From NCBI RefSeq assembly GCF_007994075.1, contig NZ_VIWU01000001.1, forward strand, positions 1,984,001 through 2,048,000: a stretch of DNA of 64,000 bases. The letters are read 5' to 3'. Made by a program: the position numbers and the translations under genes. Shown piece by piece: positions 9,031 to 18,560 of the stretch (the stretch's first letter is position 1; the number at the start of each line of letters is the position of its first letter). Below the pieces are notes generated by a model that worked only from the letters and a program-made list of their open reading frames with translations, had not been told where the DNA came from and did not search any database. Source of the DNA: Pseudonocardia hierapolitana. GTDB taxonomy: Bacteria > Actinomycetota > Actinomycetes > Mycobacteriales > Pseudonocardiaceae.

Positions 9031-9108
9031 GCCGGGAAGCCTGACGCACACCGACCGCGTCCTCGACGCGGCTTCCGGCCAGCGGAAGAGGCACGGCACA
9101 CTCACCTG

Positions 9109-9909
9109 ATGACCGAGACGGTGACGGGACGCGTGCTGCGGGTGCTCGCCGCGTTCACCGCCGAGCGCCCCGAGCTCGGGCTCACCGAGCTCTCCCGGCG
9201 CGCGAACCTGCCGCTCACCACCACCCACCGGCTCGTCGGTGAGCTCGCCGAATGGGGAGCCCTCGAACGGGGCACCGACGGGCGCTACCGGATCGGGCTG
9301 CGGCTGTGGGAGGTCGGCGCGCTCGCGCCGCGCGGGCTGGGGCTGCGGGAGTCGGCCATGCCGTTCCTCGAGGACCTCTACGAGGTCACCCGGCAGAACG
9401 TCCAGCTCGCGGTGCTCGACGGCACCGAGGTCGTGTACGTCGAGCGGATCTCGGGCCGCGGCGCCGTCAACGTGATCACGCGCGTGGGTGGCCGCCTTCC
9501 GTTGCACGCCACCGGGGTGGGCCTCGTCCTGCTGGCCAACGCCCCCGCGGAGCTGCAGGAACAGGTGCTCGCCGCACCGCTGAAGCGCTACACCGCCAAG
9601 ACGATGTGCGACCCGGGGGAGGTCCGGCGCGTGCTCGCCGAGGTCCGGCGCACCGGCGTGGCGGTGAGCGACGGGCAGATCGAGCTGATCGCGCTCTCGG
9701 TCGCCGCCCCCGTGCACGGACCCCGCGGGGACGTGGTGGCGGCGCTGTCGGTGGTGGTCCCGGCCGAGACGTCGGACGCGCGCTCGTACATTCCGGTGGT
9801 GAGAGCGGCCGCCAGAGGCATCTCGAGGACCCTCGGCGCCCCCGAACCCGGCCCGGGACGGGGTACCCGAGGTTCCGGAAAGCCACATTCCGGAACCGCA
9901 AGGCCCTGA
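9109..9909 (+). CDS. IclR-family regulator of the pob/pca operon
   Basis: 266 residues. The N-terminal winged HTH is LGLTELSRRANLPLTTTHR; the C-terminal IclR effector domain follows (about 75-245, TGVGLVLLANAP region). IclR proteins such as PcaR, PcaU and PobR control protocatechuate and 4-hydroxybenzoate catabolism, and the divergent position upstream of pobA supports the same role here. The last 17 or so residues (from GRGTRGSG) are encoded within a palindromic repeat (9871-9921) and do not look like part of the IclR domain. A shorter ancestral protein is likely. Confidence 0.9.
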   Translation: MTETVTGRVLRVLAAFTAERPELGLTELSRRANLPLTTTHRLVGELAEWGALERGTDGRYRIGLRLWEVGALAPRGLGLRESAMPFLEDLYEVTRQNVQLAVLDGTEVVYVERISGRGAVNVITRVGGRLPLHATGVGLVLLANAPAELQEQVLAAPLKRYTAKTMCDPGEVRRVLAEVRRTGVAVSDGQIELIALSVAAPVHGPRGDVVAALSVVVPAETSDARSYIPVVRAAARGISRTLGAPEPGPGRGTRGSGKPHSGTARP

Positions 9910-9921
9910 ATGTGGCTTTCC
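9871..9921. repeat. Nested palindromes at the 3' end of the IclR gene
   Basis: Two overlapping inverted repeats share bases and cannot form together. GGTTCCGGAA (9871-9880) pairs with TTCCGGAACC (9888-9897). GGAAAGCCACATTC (9877-9890) pairs with GAATGTGGCTTTCC (9908-9921) across a 17-nt loop. All arms are perfect. The second hairpin spans the IclR stop codon (9907-9909) and could work as a transcription terminator. The layout looks like an intergenic repeat unit that has become partly coding. Confidence 0.75.
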
Positions 9922-9975
9922 TGAACTCCGGCGCCGGGCTTGCGCCGGCCCTCCCCTGGGCCCACGATCTGCCGG

Positions 9976-10977
9976 GTGGACGTCCTGGAGTTCCGGCCGC
10001 AGCCCGACCAGTACGCGTGGACGTTCGGCGGTGTCGCCCCGACCCACCGGATCACGCCCGGCACGGTCTTGAAGCTCTGGACCGAGGACGCCTTCTCCGG
10101 CCGGTTGCAGCGCACGACCGACAAGCCGTCGCAGGTGCTCAACATGGCGGAGGTCAACCCGCAGACGGGGCCGTTCTTCGTCGAGGGGGCGGAGCCGGGC
10201 GACACCCTGGCCCTGCACATCGTCGACCTCACCCCGGCCCGGGACTGGGCGGCGTCCAGCACGATCCCGTTCTTCGGCGCGCTCACCGGCACCGACCGCA
10301 CCGCCCTGCTGAACGACCCGCTCCCCGAGCAGACGTGGATCTACGAGCTGGACCGCGCCCGCGGCATCGTCCGGTTCGAGGCGCAGCGCAGCTCGCTCAG
10401 CCTGGAGCTGCCGATCGCGCCGATGCTGGGCACGGTCGGGGTGGCGCCGCCGGGCCGCGAGGTCCGATCGAGCCTCGTGCCCGACACCTTCGGCGGCAAC
10501 ATGGACACCCCGGAGATGCGGGCGGGCACCACCTGCTTCCTCGGCGTGAACGTCGAGGGCGCGCTCTTCTCCGTCGGCGACGGCCACTACCGCCAGGGCG
10601 AGGGCGAGAGCTGCGGCACCGCCGTCGAGGGCGCCATGGACGTCACCCTGATCGTCGAGCTCGTCAAGGGACACGCGCCGGCGTGGCCGCGCCTCGAACA
10701 CGACGAGGACTACGTCGTGGTCGGGTCGGCGCGTCCCCTCGAGGACGCGTGGCGGGCCAGTCAGGTCGGCATGATCGCCTGGCTCGGCGAGCTGTACGGG
10801 CTCGACCGGCTCGACGCCTACCAGCTGCTCACCCAGATCAGCCGCTCTCCGCTCGCGAACGTCTGCGACACGAACTACAGCGCCGTCACGAAGATCGAGA
10901 AGTCGCTGTTGCCCGCCGCCGACGCCTTCGGCGGCATGCACCGCCACCTGCGCGAGCAGGCCACCACCCTCACCTGA
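9976..10977 (+). CDS. Acetamidase/formamidase family protein
   Basis: 333 residues from GTG 9976. It resembles the FmdA/AmdA family, with the conserved segments NPQTGPFFVEGAEPGD, MLGTVGVAP and GDGHYRQGEGE. Members hydrolyse formamide, acetamide or related short amides to the acid and ammonia; some act on other C-N bonds, so the substrate is not fixed by sequence. The stop is 10 nt from the SDR gene, so it likely starts an operon with the SDR, epoxide hydrolase and PadR genes. Confidence 0.82.
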   Translation: MDVLEFRPQPDQYAWTFGGVAPTHRITPGTVLKLWTEDAFSGRLQRTTDKPSQVLNMAEVNPQTGPFFVEGAEPGDTLALHIVDLTPARDWAASSTIPFFGALTGTDRTALLNDPLPEQTWIYELDRARGIVRFEAQRSSLSLELPIAPMLGTVGVAPPGREVRSSLVPDTFGGNMDTPEMRAGTTCFLGVNVEGALFSVGDGHYRQGEGESCGTAVEGAMDVTLIVELVKGHAPAWPRLEHDEDYVVVGSARPLEDAWRASQVGMIAWLGELYGLDRLDAYQLLTQISRSPLANVCDTNYSAVTKIEKSLLPAADAFGGMHRHLREQATTLT

Positions 10978-10987
10978 AGGAGCCCGA

Positions 10988-11746
10988 GTGGATCTGCAAC
11001 TTGCCGGGAAGGTCGCCCTCGTCACGGGTGGCACGAAGGGGATCGGGCGGGCGATCGTCGAGGCACTGGCCGCCGAGGGGGCCCGGGTGGCCTTCTGCGC
11101 CCGCACCGACGCGGACGTCAAGGCCGCGGAGGAGGCGCTGCGAGGCGCCGGGCACGACGTCGCGGGCACCGCGCTCGACGTCACCGACGGCCCGGGTCTC
11201 GTCGACTGGGTGGCGGCGACGGCCGATCGCTGGGGCGGCGTCGATGTCGCGGTCGCCAACGTCAGCGCGATCAAGGCCGGACAGGACGAGGAGAGCTGGC
11301 GCACGGAGTTCGAGGTCGACCTCATGCACACCGTGCGGCTGGTCAACGCCGCGCTGCCACATCTGGAACGAAGCGACGACGGCAACGTGATCGCGGTGTC
11401 CAGCGTGTCCGGGCGAGAGGTCGACTTCTTCGCAGGTTCGTACGGCGGGATCAAGGCCGCGCTCGTCCACTACATGGCAGGCCTCGCCCACCAGAACGCG
11501 GGCAAGGTGCGGGCCAACTCCGTCTCCCCGGGCAACGTCTACTTCGACGGCGGCGTGTGGCAGAACATCGAACGCAACAACCCGGAGTTCTTCGCGAAGG
11601 CGCTCGCGCTCAACCCGACGGGCCGCATGTGCACCGACGAGGAGGTCGCGTACGCGGTCACGATGCTCGCGAGCCCACGCGCGTCGTTCATCAGCGGCAC
11701 CAACCTCGTGGTCGACGGTGCCCTGACCAGAGGAGTGCAGTTGTAG
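10988..11746 (+). CDS. Short-chain dehydrogenase/reductase
   Basis: 252 residues from GTG 10988. It has the SDR cofactor motif TGGTKGIGRA (TGxxxGIG) near 14-23, the acidic residues after beta-2, the catalytic Ser in AVSSVSGRE, and Tyr-x3-Lys as YGGIK near 157-161. The substrate cannot be read from the sequence. GTG 10988 is supported by GGAG a few bases upstream. Its TAG overlaps the next gene's GTG by one base (TAGTG), so it is coupled to the epoxide hydrolase. Confidence 0.88.
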   Translation: MDLQLAGKVALVTGGTKGIGRAIVEALAAEGARVAFCARTDADVKAAEEALRGAGHDVAGTALDVTDGPGLVDWVAATADRWGGVDVAVANVSAIKAGQDEESWRTEFEVDLMHTVRLVNAALPHLERSDDGNVIAVSSVSGREVDFFAGSYGGIKAALVHYMAGLAHQNAGKVRANSVSPGNVYFDGGVWQNIERNNPEFFAKALALNPTGRMCTDEEVAYAVTMLASPRASFISGTNLVVDGALTRGVQL

Positions 11747-12879
11747 TGCGGGAATTCCGCATCGAGGTACCCGAGTCCGACCTGGACGACCTGCGCGAGC
11801 GCCTCGCCCGCACCCGATGGCCCGACCCCGCGACGGCGGAGGGGTGGACGCAGGGCGTGCCGCTGGACTACGCCCGCGAGCTGTGCGGCTACTGGGGCCG
11901 CAGCTACGACTGGCGGCGCTGCGAGGCCGAGCTCAACGCACTCCCCCAGTTCCGCACCGGTTTGGACGGCGGGGGCGACGACACCGTCGAGGTGCACCTG
12001 CTGCACGTCCGGTCCCGGCATCGGGGAGCGTTGCCACTGCTGCTCACCCACGGCTGGCCGGGGTCGATCGTGGAGTTCCTGGACATCGTCGCGGCGCTCA
12101 CCGATCCGCCGGACCCGGCCGACGCGTTCCACCTCGTGATCCCGTCGCTGCCCGGCTACGGGTTCAGCGGCAAGCCGACCGTTCCCGGATGGGGCGTGGA
12201 GCGGATCGCCACCGCGTGGGCCCAGCTCATGGACCGGCTCGGCTACGACCGGTACGCGGCGCACGGCGGCGACTGGGGGGCGGGGATCGCCTCCGCGCTG
12301 GGCACCGGGGCCCCCGAGAACCTCGTCGGCATCCACCTCACGATGCCGCTGGCCGCGCCTCCGCCGGACGACGAGGCGAAGCCCCTCACCGAGGCCGAGC
12401 GGAAGGGCCTCGCCGCCCGCAAGACGTTCATGAAGGTGGGGGCCGGCTACTCGCACGAGCAGTCGACCCGGCCCCAGACGCTCGGTTACGGCCTCGCCGA
12501 CTCTCCCACCGGGCAGTGCATGTGGATCGTCGAGAAGTTCTGGGACTGGACCGACTGCGCGGGCCACCCGGAGAACGTCATCTCCCGCGACCGCCTGCTC
12601 GACAACGTGATGCTCTACTGGCTCCCCGACGCAGGCGCGTCGTCGGCCCGCCTGTACTGGGAGAGCTACAAACGCAGGCGGATGGACGAGGTGCCCGTGC
12701 CCACCGGGGTCACGCTCTTCCCGCAGGAGCTGGTGCGGCTGCCGCGACACTGGATCGAGCGGCGCTACACCGACCTGCGCCACTGGAGCGAGCCCACGGT
12801 CGGCGGCCACTTCGCGGCTCTGGAGCAGCCGGACGTCCTGGTCGACGAGCTGCGCACCTTCTTCCGCAAGCTGCGCTGA
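11746..12879 (+). CDS. Epoxide hydrolase (EHN-type alpha/beta hydrolase)
   Basis: 377 residues from GTG 11746. An N-terminal epoxide hydrolase (EHN) cap (about 1-105) precedes an alpha/beta-hydrolase core with the oxyanion motif HGWPGS, the nucleophile Asp in GGDWGAG near 165, and a C-terminal His in GGHFAALEQP. This is the juvenile-hormone/microsomal epoxide hydrolase type, converting epoxides to vicinal diols. It is coupled to the SDR upstream and followed 6 nt later by a PadR regulator, suggesting a small oxidative degradation unit. Confidence 0.9.
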   Translation: MREFRIEVPESDLDDLRERLARTRWPDPATAEGWTQGVPLDYARELCGYWGRSYDWRRCEAELNALPQFRTGLDGGGDDTVEVHLLHVRSRHRGALPLLLTHGWPGSIVEFLDIVAALTDPPDPADAFHLVIPSLPGYGFSGKPTVPGWGVERIATAWAQLMDRLGYDRYAAHGGDWGAGIASALGTGAPENLVGIHLTMPLAAPPPDDEAKPLTEAERKGLAARKTFMKVGAGYSHEQSTRPQTLGYGLADSPTGQCMWIVEKFWDWTDCAGHPENVISRDRLLDNVMLYWLPDAGASSARLYWESYKRRRMDEVPVPTGVTLFPQELVRLPRHWIERRYTDLRHWSEPTVGGHFAALEQPDVLVDELRTFFRKLR

Positions 12880-12885
12880 CCCCGC

Positions 12886-13491
12886 ATGCCGCCCGCGCGA
12901 CGTGTGATCAGCAACCCGCTCGCCCTCGCGGTGCTCGCCTATCTCGCCGAGCGCCCGATGCACCCCTACGAGCTGGGGAAGCTGTTCACCGCGCGCAAGC
13001 AGCAGGAGAGCATCCGCTACCGGCACAGCTCGCTCTACATGGTGATCGAGCAGCTCCAGCGGGCCGCTTTCGTCGTCCCGGTCGAGACCCAGCGCGACTC
13101 CCGCCGCCCGGAGCGCACGATCTACGCGCTCACCGACGCGGGTCGCGCCGAGCTGCGGGACTGGATGCGGGAGCTCGTCGCCACGCCGGTCAAGGAGTAC
13201 CGGCAGTTCGAGGCCGCGCTCTCGTTGATCGTCGTCCTGCCCCCTTCCACCGTGCGGGAGCTGCTCGGTGAGCGCCTCGACGCGCTGAGCGCGGAGGCCG
13301 ACCGGATCCGAGCGCACATCGAGGCGTCCGAGGTCGACCCGCTCTTCCTCGTCGAGCACGAGTACCGGTTGGCGCTCGTGGATGCCGAACGTGAATTCGT
13401 CCGCGGGCTCGTCGTCCGCATCGAGACGGCTGAGCAGACCGGGTTCGGGCGGTTCTGGCGCGAGTTCCACGCAAAGCCCCAGAACGTCTGA
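12886..13491 (+). CDS. PadR-family transcriptional regulator
   Basis: 201 residues. The N-terminal PadR winged HTH (ALAVLAYLAERPMHPYELGK ... IRYRHSSLYMVIEQLQRAAF) is followed by a C-terminal helical dimerisation region like Vir_act_alpha_C. PadR repressors usually respond to phenolic or other small effectors. It closes the acetamidase-SDR-epoxide hydrolase run. A palindrome about 75 nt downstream (13564-13579), in front of the next gene, is a candidate operator. Confidence 0.88.
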   Translation: MPPARRVISNPLALAVLAYLAERPMHPYELGKLFTARKQQESIRYRHSSLYMVIEQLQRAAFVVPVETQRDSRRPERTIYALTDAGRAELRDWMRELVATPVKEYRQFEAALSLIVVLPPSTVRELLGERLDALSAEADRIRAHIEASEVDPLFLVEHEYRLALVDAEREFVRGLVVRIETAEQTGFGRFWREFHAKPQNV

Positions 13492-13563
13492 CGATCACCG
13501 CGACCAGGGATCCCCTCGGGGACATCCCCGATGGCCGCCGTCCGCGCCCTAGTTAGCGTCGAC

Positions 13564-13579
13564 TAGTCGATAATGACTA
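13564..13579. promoter_or_regulatory. Inverted repeat TAGTC-N6-GACTA, candidate operator
   Basis: TAGTC (13564-13568) and GACTA (13575-13579) flank GATAAT, which itself resembles a -10 hexamer. The site is 19 nt upstream of the TTG start of the membrane/reductase fusion and downstream of the padR gene. A regulator bound here would block the promoter. Assignment to PadR is an inference from position. Confidence 0.4.
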
Positions 13580-13597
13580 TCGAACGAAGAGCAGCGG

Positions 13598-15376
13598 TTG
13601 ACCACCCTCGCCCCACCGGGAGCCCGCGGCGCCCGCGCACTGCTGTTCGGCTACGGCGCAATCGCCCTCGTCATGACCCAGCTGCCGCCGCTCTTCCCAC
13701 CGAACCTGCCTGCGCTGCACGTCCCGCTCTGGTACCTGCTCGCGCTGCTCGCGTGCGGTACGGGCGCGCTGACGGCCCGACCCGCCGCTCACCGGCGGCT
13801 CACCGCCGGGCTGTGCTGGGTGCTGCTCGCCTGCACGGTCGTGCAGGCCTTCGTCGTCGCCGACCTGATCGCGATGTTCTGCAGCTGGCTCGTCGTGCCG
13901 GCCATGTCGCTGCTCGCGGGACGGCTGCCGAGACGGCAGCACAAGGCCCTCGTCGCCGCGCACGTCGTGAGCTCCGCGTCCTGGGTCGGCACCGCCGTGA
14001 CCTTCGTCGCCATGTCGGTGGTGGCCCTGACGACGGAGGACGTCCACGTCGCAGCGGTCGTCTACGAGCTCATGGCCACCTTCGACACGACGCTGCTGCC
14101 GTGGGCGAACCTCGCCACGTCGCTCAGCGGGATCGCGCTCGGGCTGACCACGGCATGGGGCCTGGTCACGTATCACTGGGTCGTGACCAAGCTGTCGATC
14201 TCGGTCGCGATCCTCGTGATGGCATTCGGGTTCCTGCACGACGCGCTGGAGTCCGCAGGCGAGCAGGCCGCTCGCCTCGCGGCGGCAGGCGGTGGGCCCG
14301 ACGGGATCGACGCGGCCGCGGACGTCGTGTTCTGGGGCTTCGGCGTCGCGTTGCTCAGCCTCGTGGCCGCGCTGCTGCTGTCGCTGTACAAGCCGGGTGG
14401 CAGGACGCGGTGGGGCCGCCGCAAGCGGACGGCACCCGGTCGCCCGGCGATCCCGGTCGTGGTCGCGGAGACGAGGACGATCGCCGCCGACACCGTCGCG
14501 CTCACCCTACGCTCCACCGGCGGTGGGCGGCTTCCCGGCTGGGAGCCCGGAGCGCACATCGACCTCGTCCTGCCCTCGGGACGGGTGCGCCAGTACTCCC
14601 TCTGCGGTGATCCCGCGGAGCTCGACGAGTACCGCGTGGCGGTGCTGCGCGAGCCGGCGGGGCGCGGCGGGTCGGCCGAGATCCACCAGCTGCGCGCCGG
14701 AGCGCGGCTCCGGATCCGCGGGCCGCGCAACCACTTCCCGCTCGAAACCGCACCGGCCCACCTCTTCATCGCAGGCGGGATCGGCATCACCCCGTTCCTG
14801 CCGATGATCCGGCGCCTCCACGCGGACGGCGCGCCGTGGCTGCTGCTCTACCGCGGGAGATCGCTGCGTTCGATGCCCTTCGCGGACGCGCTCGCCCGTC
14901 AGTACCCACACAACGTCCGGCTGGCGCCCGCGGACACGACGGCCCGCCCCGACCTGCACCGGCTGCTGGCGGAGGCACCCGCGGGTGTCGGCGTCTACTG
15001 CTGCGGGCCTGCGTCGCTGCTCGATGCCGTGGCGGGCGCGATGCCCCCGCACGGGGTCCTGCACACGGAGCGGTTCGCGGCCGCGGACCGCGGGGACCAC
15101 CGGCCGGACCTGCCCTTCGACGCCGAGCTGCGCCGCACCGGCTCGACCGTCCACGTTCCCGCCGGCCGCACCCTCCTCGCCGCCATCCACGACGTGGACC
15201 CGACCCTCGACGCGTCGTGCGAGGAGGGCGTATGCGGCAGCTGCATCACCCGCGTGCTCGCCGGCGCCCCCGACCACCGCGACAGCCTGCTCGAGGCGCA
15301 CGAGCGCGACCGCACCGACGTCATCTACCCCTGCGTCTCGCGCGCGCACGGAGGGCGGATCGTGCTGGACATCTAG
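13598..15376 (+). CDS. Fusion: multi-pass membrane domain plus FAD/NAD/2Fe-2S oxidoreductase
   Basis: 592 residues from TTG 13598. Residues 1 to about 265 form six or seven transmembrane helices of a DUF2269-like type, with His residues in or next to helices (KALVAAHVVSS, TYHWVVTK, FLHDALE) that could bind heme. After a basic linker, about 280-500 is a phthalate-dioxygenase-reductase-like module: an FMN/FAD barrel (RQYSLCGDP) and an NAD domain (FIAGGIGITPFLPMI, CCGPASLLDAV). The last 85 residues are a plant-type 2Fe-2S ferredoxin with CEEGVCGSC and a fourth Cys in YPCVSRA. It should pass electrons from NAD(P)H to a membrane acceptor. No oxygenase partner is adjacent. The TTG start is inferred and no longer frame is convincing. 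Confidence 0.8.
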   Translation: MTTLAPPGARGARALLFGYGAIALVMTQLPPLFPPNLPALHVPLWYLLALLACGTGALTARPAAHRRLTAGLCWVLLACTVVQAFVVADLIAMFCSWLVVPAMSLLAGRLPRRQHKALVAAHVVSSASWVGTAVTFVAMSVVALTTEDVHVAAVVYELMATFDTTLLPWANLATSLSGIALGLTTAWGLVTYHWVVTKLSISVAILVMAFGFLHDALESAGEQAARLAAAGGGPDGIDAAADVVFWGFGVALLSLVAALLLSLYKPGGRTRWGRRKRTAPGRPAIPVVVAETRTIAADTVALTLRSTGGGRLPGWEPGAHIDLVLPSGRVRQYSLCGDPAELDEYRVAVLREPAGRGGSAEIHQLRAGARLRIRGPRNHFPLETAPAHLFIAGGIGITPFLPMIRRLHADGAPWLLLYRGRSLRSMPFADALARQYPHNVRLAPADTTARPDLHRLLAEAPAGVGVYCCGPASLLDAVAGAMPPHGVLHTERFAAADRGDHRPDLPFDAELRRTGSTVHVPAGRTLLAAIHDVDPTLDASCEEGVCGSCITRVLAGAPDHRDSLLEAHERDRTDVIYPCVSRAHGGRIVLDI

Positions 15377-15386
15377 TGTCCTGTGC

Positions 15387-16688
<1,302 letters not shown>

Positions 16689-16695
16689 TCCGGCG

Positions 16696-17121
16696 CTATG
16701 CCGACTCGTCCGCCTCGTCGCCCCGCTGCCCGGCGGTGGCGGTGAGCCACCACCAGAGCCGCTTGACCGGTGAGCCGGCCGCCGCTGCCGGGGCACCGCT
16801 CCCTCTCGCCAGCGCGATCAGGAGCGTCGCCGACACGGCCGGGACGATCCCGACCACCGCCATCACGACCGCGTCGCCGCGGGCGAGGCCGGTGAAGACC
16901 CCGGTCGCGCCGACCAGGAACAGGCCGATGGCCGCCAGCCGCGGTGGGACGGCCCCGCTGGTCGGCGGGATCGGGATCTCGTCCTGATCGATCCGGCGAG
17001 CGATCTCGTCGAACCGGCGTTGCTCGTCACGGGTGAGCGCGAGCCCCTCCTCGTGCGGGTGCGGCGGACCCGCCCTCCCGACGGCCTTGGCGCGACCTGG
17101 CCATGCAGCCCATATCCCCAT
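16696..17121 (-). CDS. DUF3040 domain membrane protein
   Basis: 141 residues. The motif LTRDEQRRFDEIARRI is the DUF3040 hallmark, followed by two transmembrane helices (about 62-105) and a short cytoplasmic tail. Function is unknown; these proteins are common in actinobacteria. The ATG at 17121 is preceded by GGGGGAA. The first 28 residues are longer than usual for the family, so a later start is possible. Confidence 0.72.
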   Translation of the reverse strand: MGIWAAWPGRAKAVGRAGPPHPHEEGLALTRDEQRRFDEIARRIDQDEIPIPPTSGAVPPRLAAIGLFLVGATGVFTGLARGDAVVMAVVGIVPAVSATLLIALARGSGAPAAAAGSPVKRLWWWLTATAGQRGDEADESA

Positions 17122-17206
17122 GCGTTCCCCCCGGCACGCACTGCGTGCGCGCCCGACACCGACTCCCCCTCGAGATAAACGCTCCTGGGTGTCCCTGAGT
17201 TACACA

Positions 17207-17235
17207 CGGGCCCGGCCGTCGAACGGCCGGGCCCG
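17207..17235. terminator. 13-bp perfect GC hairpin
   Basis: CGGGCCCGGCCGT (17207-17219) and its exact complement (17223-17235) flank a 3-nt loop. It lies between the DUF3040 start and the broken lipoprotein gene, so it most likely ends transcription from the lipoprotein side. There is no U-tract, as is common in actinomycetes. Confidence 0.5.
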
Positions 17236-17279
17236 CGCCCCCGCCGACGTCGAGCTGCCAGAACGACCACCAGCACGAG

Positions 17280-17304
17280 GTAATTGCAATCTACTTGCAA
17301 TTAC
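17280..17304. promoter_or_regulatory. Perfect palindrome matching a Nur box (TTGCAA-N5-TTGCAA)
   Basis: GTAATTGCAA (17280-17289), TCTAC, TTGCAATTAC (17295-17304) is a perfect 25-bp palindrome that is AT-rich in GC-rich surroundings. The core TTGCAA-N5-TTGCAA equals the consensus I recall for the nickel-responsive Fur-family regulator Nur of Streptomyces, which represses the iron superoxide dismutase gene. It overlaps the stop of the broken lipoprotein gene and lies about 160 nt upstream of the DUF3040 start and about 370 nt upstream of sodA. Which promoter it serves is open. Confidence 0.6.
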
Positions 17305-17588
17305 CCGGCCCGGCCAGTGAACGGCCGCTCGACCCGGTCCGCCCGCACCGCGAGCGGCTCCTCGTCCGTGCGCAGCGCAACCGTGGAGGACATCAGGTCC
17401 GGTGCGGGTTCGGGTAGCTGCGCTGCGAGCGCGGACCCCAGCTGCCGGTCGACGCCGTGGGCCCCGGGCCTCCGCCAGTGCCATCCGCGTCTGGTCCACG
17501 CCCGCGCCGGCCGCACCCCCCGGAGCGGTCGGCGCCGAGCAGCCCGCGAGAACGAGACGCGGAGCACGAAGGCGACACGTCGGTTCAC
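17301..17588 (-). pseudogene. Frame-disrupted small lipoprotein gene
   Basis: GTG 17588 opens VNRRVAFVLR in one frame. Near 17556 the sense switches to another frame reading LVLAGCSAPTAPGG, with a textbook lipobox, then GVDQTRMALAEARG. Near 17460 it switches back to the first frame, reading GVDRQLGSALAAQLPEPAPD to a TAA at 17301. Joined, these make a plausible lipoprotein of about 95 residues; unjoined, no frame does. Two compensating indels are needed, so this is a pseudogene or sequencing error. It is divergent from sodA across a Nur-box-like site. Function unknown. Confidence 0.55.
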
Positions 17589-17607
17589 GGCCGCACGGTA
17601 GTCACAG

Positions 17608-17624
17608 TTGCGAACTACTGGCAA
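17608..17624. promoter_or_regulatory. Nur-box-like site and promoter region of sodA
   Basis: TTGCGA-ACTAC-TGGCAA matches the relaxed Nur pattern (TnGCnA-N5-TnGCnA). TTGCGA may also be the -35 element, with TAAGGA 16 nt downstream (17630-17635) as the -10. The site ends 52 nt before the sodA start and sits between sodA and the divergent lipoprotein gene, so binding could shut off both. Nickel-dependent control is inferred from Streptomyces. Confidence 0.5.
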
Positions 17625-17676
17625 GAGCGTAAGGATCGCGCCTACCTCACACGTGATCCAGAGCGAGGAAGTCCCG

Positions 17677-18279
17677 ATGATCCAGTACAGCCTCCCCGAC
17701 CTGCCCTACGACTACGGCGCCCTCGCCCCGCACATCGCAGGCGAGATCATGGAGCTGCACCACTCCAAGCACCACCAGACCTACGTCGGCGCCCTCAACC
17801 AGACCCTCGACAAGCTCGCCGAAGCCCGCGACAGAGGCGACTTCGGCGCCATCGTCGGCCTCGAGAAGACCCTCGCCTTCAACCTCGGCGGCCACGTCAA
17901 CCACTCCACCTTCTGGCAGAACCTCTCCCCCGACGGCGGCGACAAGCCCACCGGCGAACTCGCCGCCGCCCTCGACGAGCACTTCGGCTCCTTCGACGCC
18001 TTCCAGGCCCACTTCACCGCCGCCGCCACCACCATCCAGGGCTCCGGCTGGGCCATCCTCGGCTGGGACACCCTCGGCCGACGCCTGCTCATCCACCAGC
18101 TCTACGACCAGCAGGCCAACCTCCCCGCAGGCCAGATCCCCCTCGTCCTGCTCGACATGTGGGAACACGCCTTCTACCTGCAGTACCGCAACGTCAAGCC
18201 CGACTACGTCAAGGCCTGGTGGAACGTCATCAACTGGGCCGACGCGGCCGAGCGCTTCGACAAGGCCCGCGGGGCCTGA
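17677..18279 (+). CDS. sodA: Fe/Mn-family superoxide dismutase
   Basis: 200 residues. N-terminal alpha-hairpin domain with [16 protein letters not shown], then the metal site: His28, the His in [10 protein letters not shown], and Asp/His in [13 protein letters not shown]. The segment [12 protein letters not shown] and the C-terminus resemble mycobacterial SodA and streptomycete SodF, which use iron, so iron is likely. It converts superoxide to oxygen and peroxide in the cytosol. Codon choice is more strongly C-biased than in its neighbours, as expected for an abundant protein. The ATG at 17677 has GAGGAAG at good spacing. The coding region ends directly against an IS110-like element. Confidence 0.95.
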   Translation: MIQYSLPDLPYDYGALAPHIAGEIMELHHSKHHQTYVGALNQTLDKLAEARDRGDFGAIVGLEKTLAFNLGGHVNHSTFWQNLSPDGGDKPTGELAAALDEHFGSFDAFQAHFTAAATTIQGSGWAILGWDTLGRRLLIHQLYDQQANLPAGQIPLVLLDMWEHAFYLQYRNVKPDYVKAWWNVINWADAAERFDKARGA

Positions 18280-18299
18280 CGCCTGGTGATCGATCTGTG

Positions 18300-18560
18300 A
18301 GTGTGTCGGTGCGGTGCTCCTGGGTGGAGAACCGTCAGGCTCGGTGCCGGTGACCCGATGTGACTCGTGATCGATCTGGCCGCTTCGGCGTGCCCTGTCT
18401 CGGACTTGTTCCGTCGTGGTCGCCGGCACCGGCCCGGCTCACCGGTTGGCCTGATCAGAAGCCTGTCCGCCGGTTACGGCGTGACCCGTCACAGATGTGC
18501 CACGTGGTGACCCTCACCCGGGCCGGTGCCGCCTGTTGGACCCGTTCCCCGTCAGAAGGA
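18300..18560 (+). ncRNA. Candidate IS110 bridge-RNA region
   Basis: IS110-group elements encode a bridge RNA in the non-coding left end between the element border and the recombinase. This 260-nt stretch holds that position and has several short GC-rich inverted repeats, but I cannot fold it or define the target and donor loops by eye. The call rests on family knowledge and location. Confidence 0.25.
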
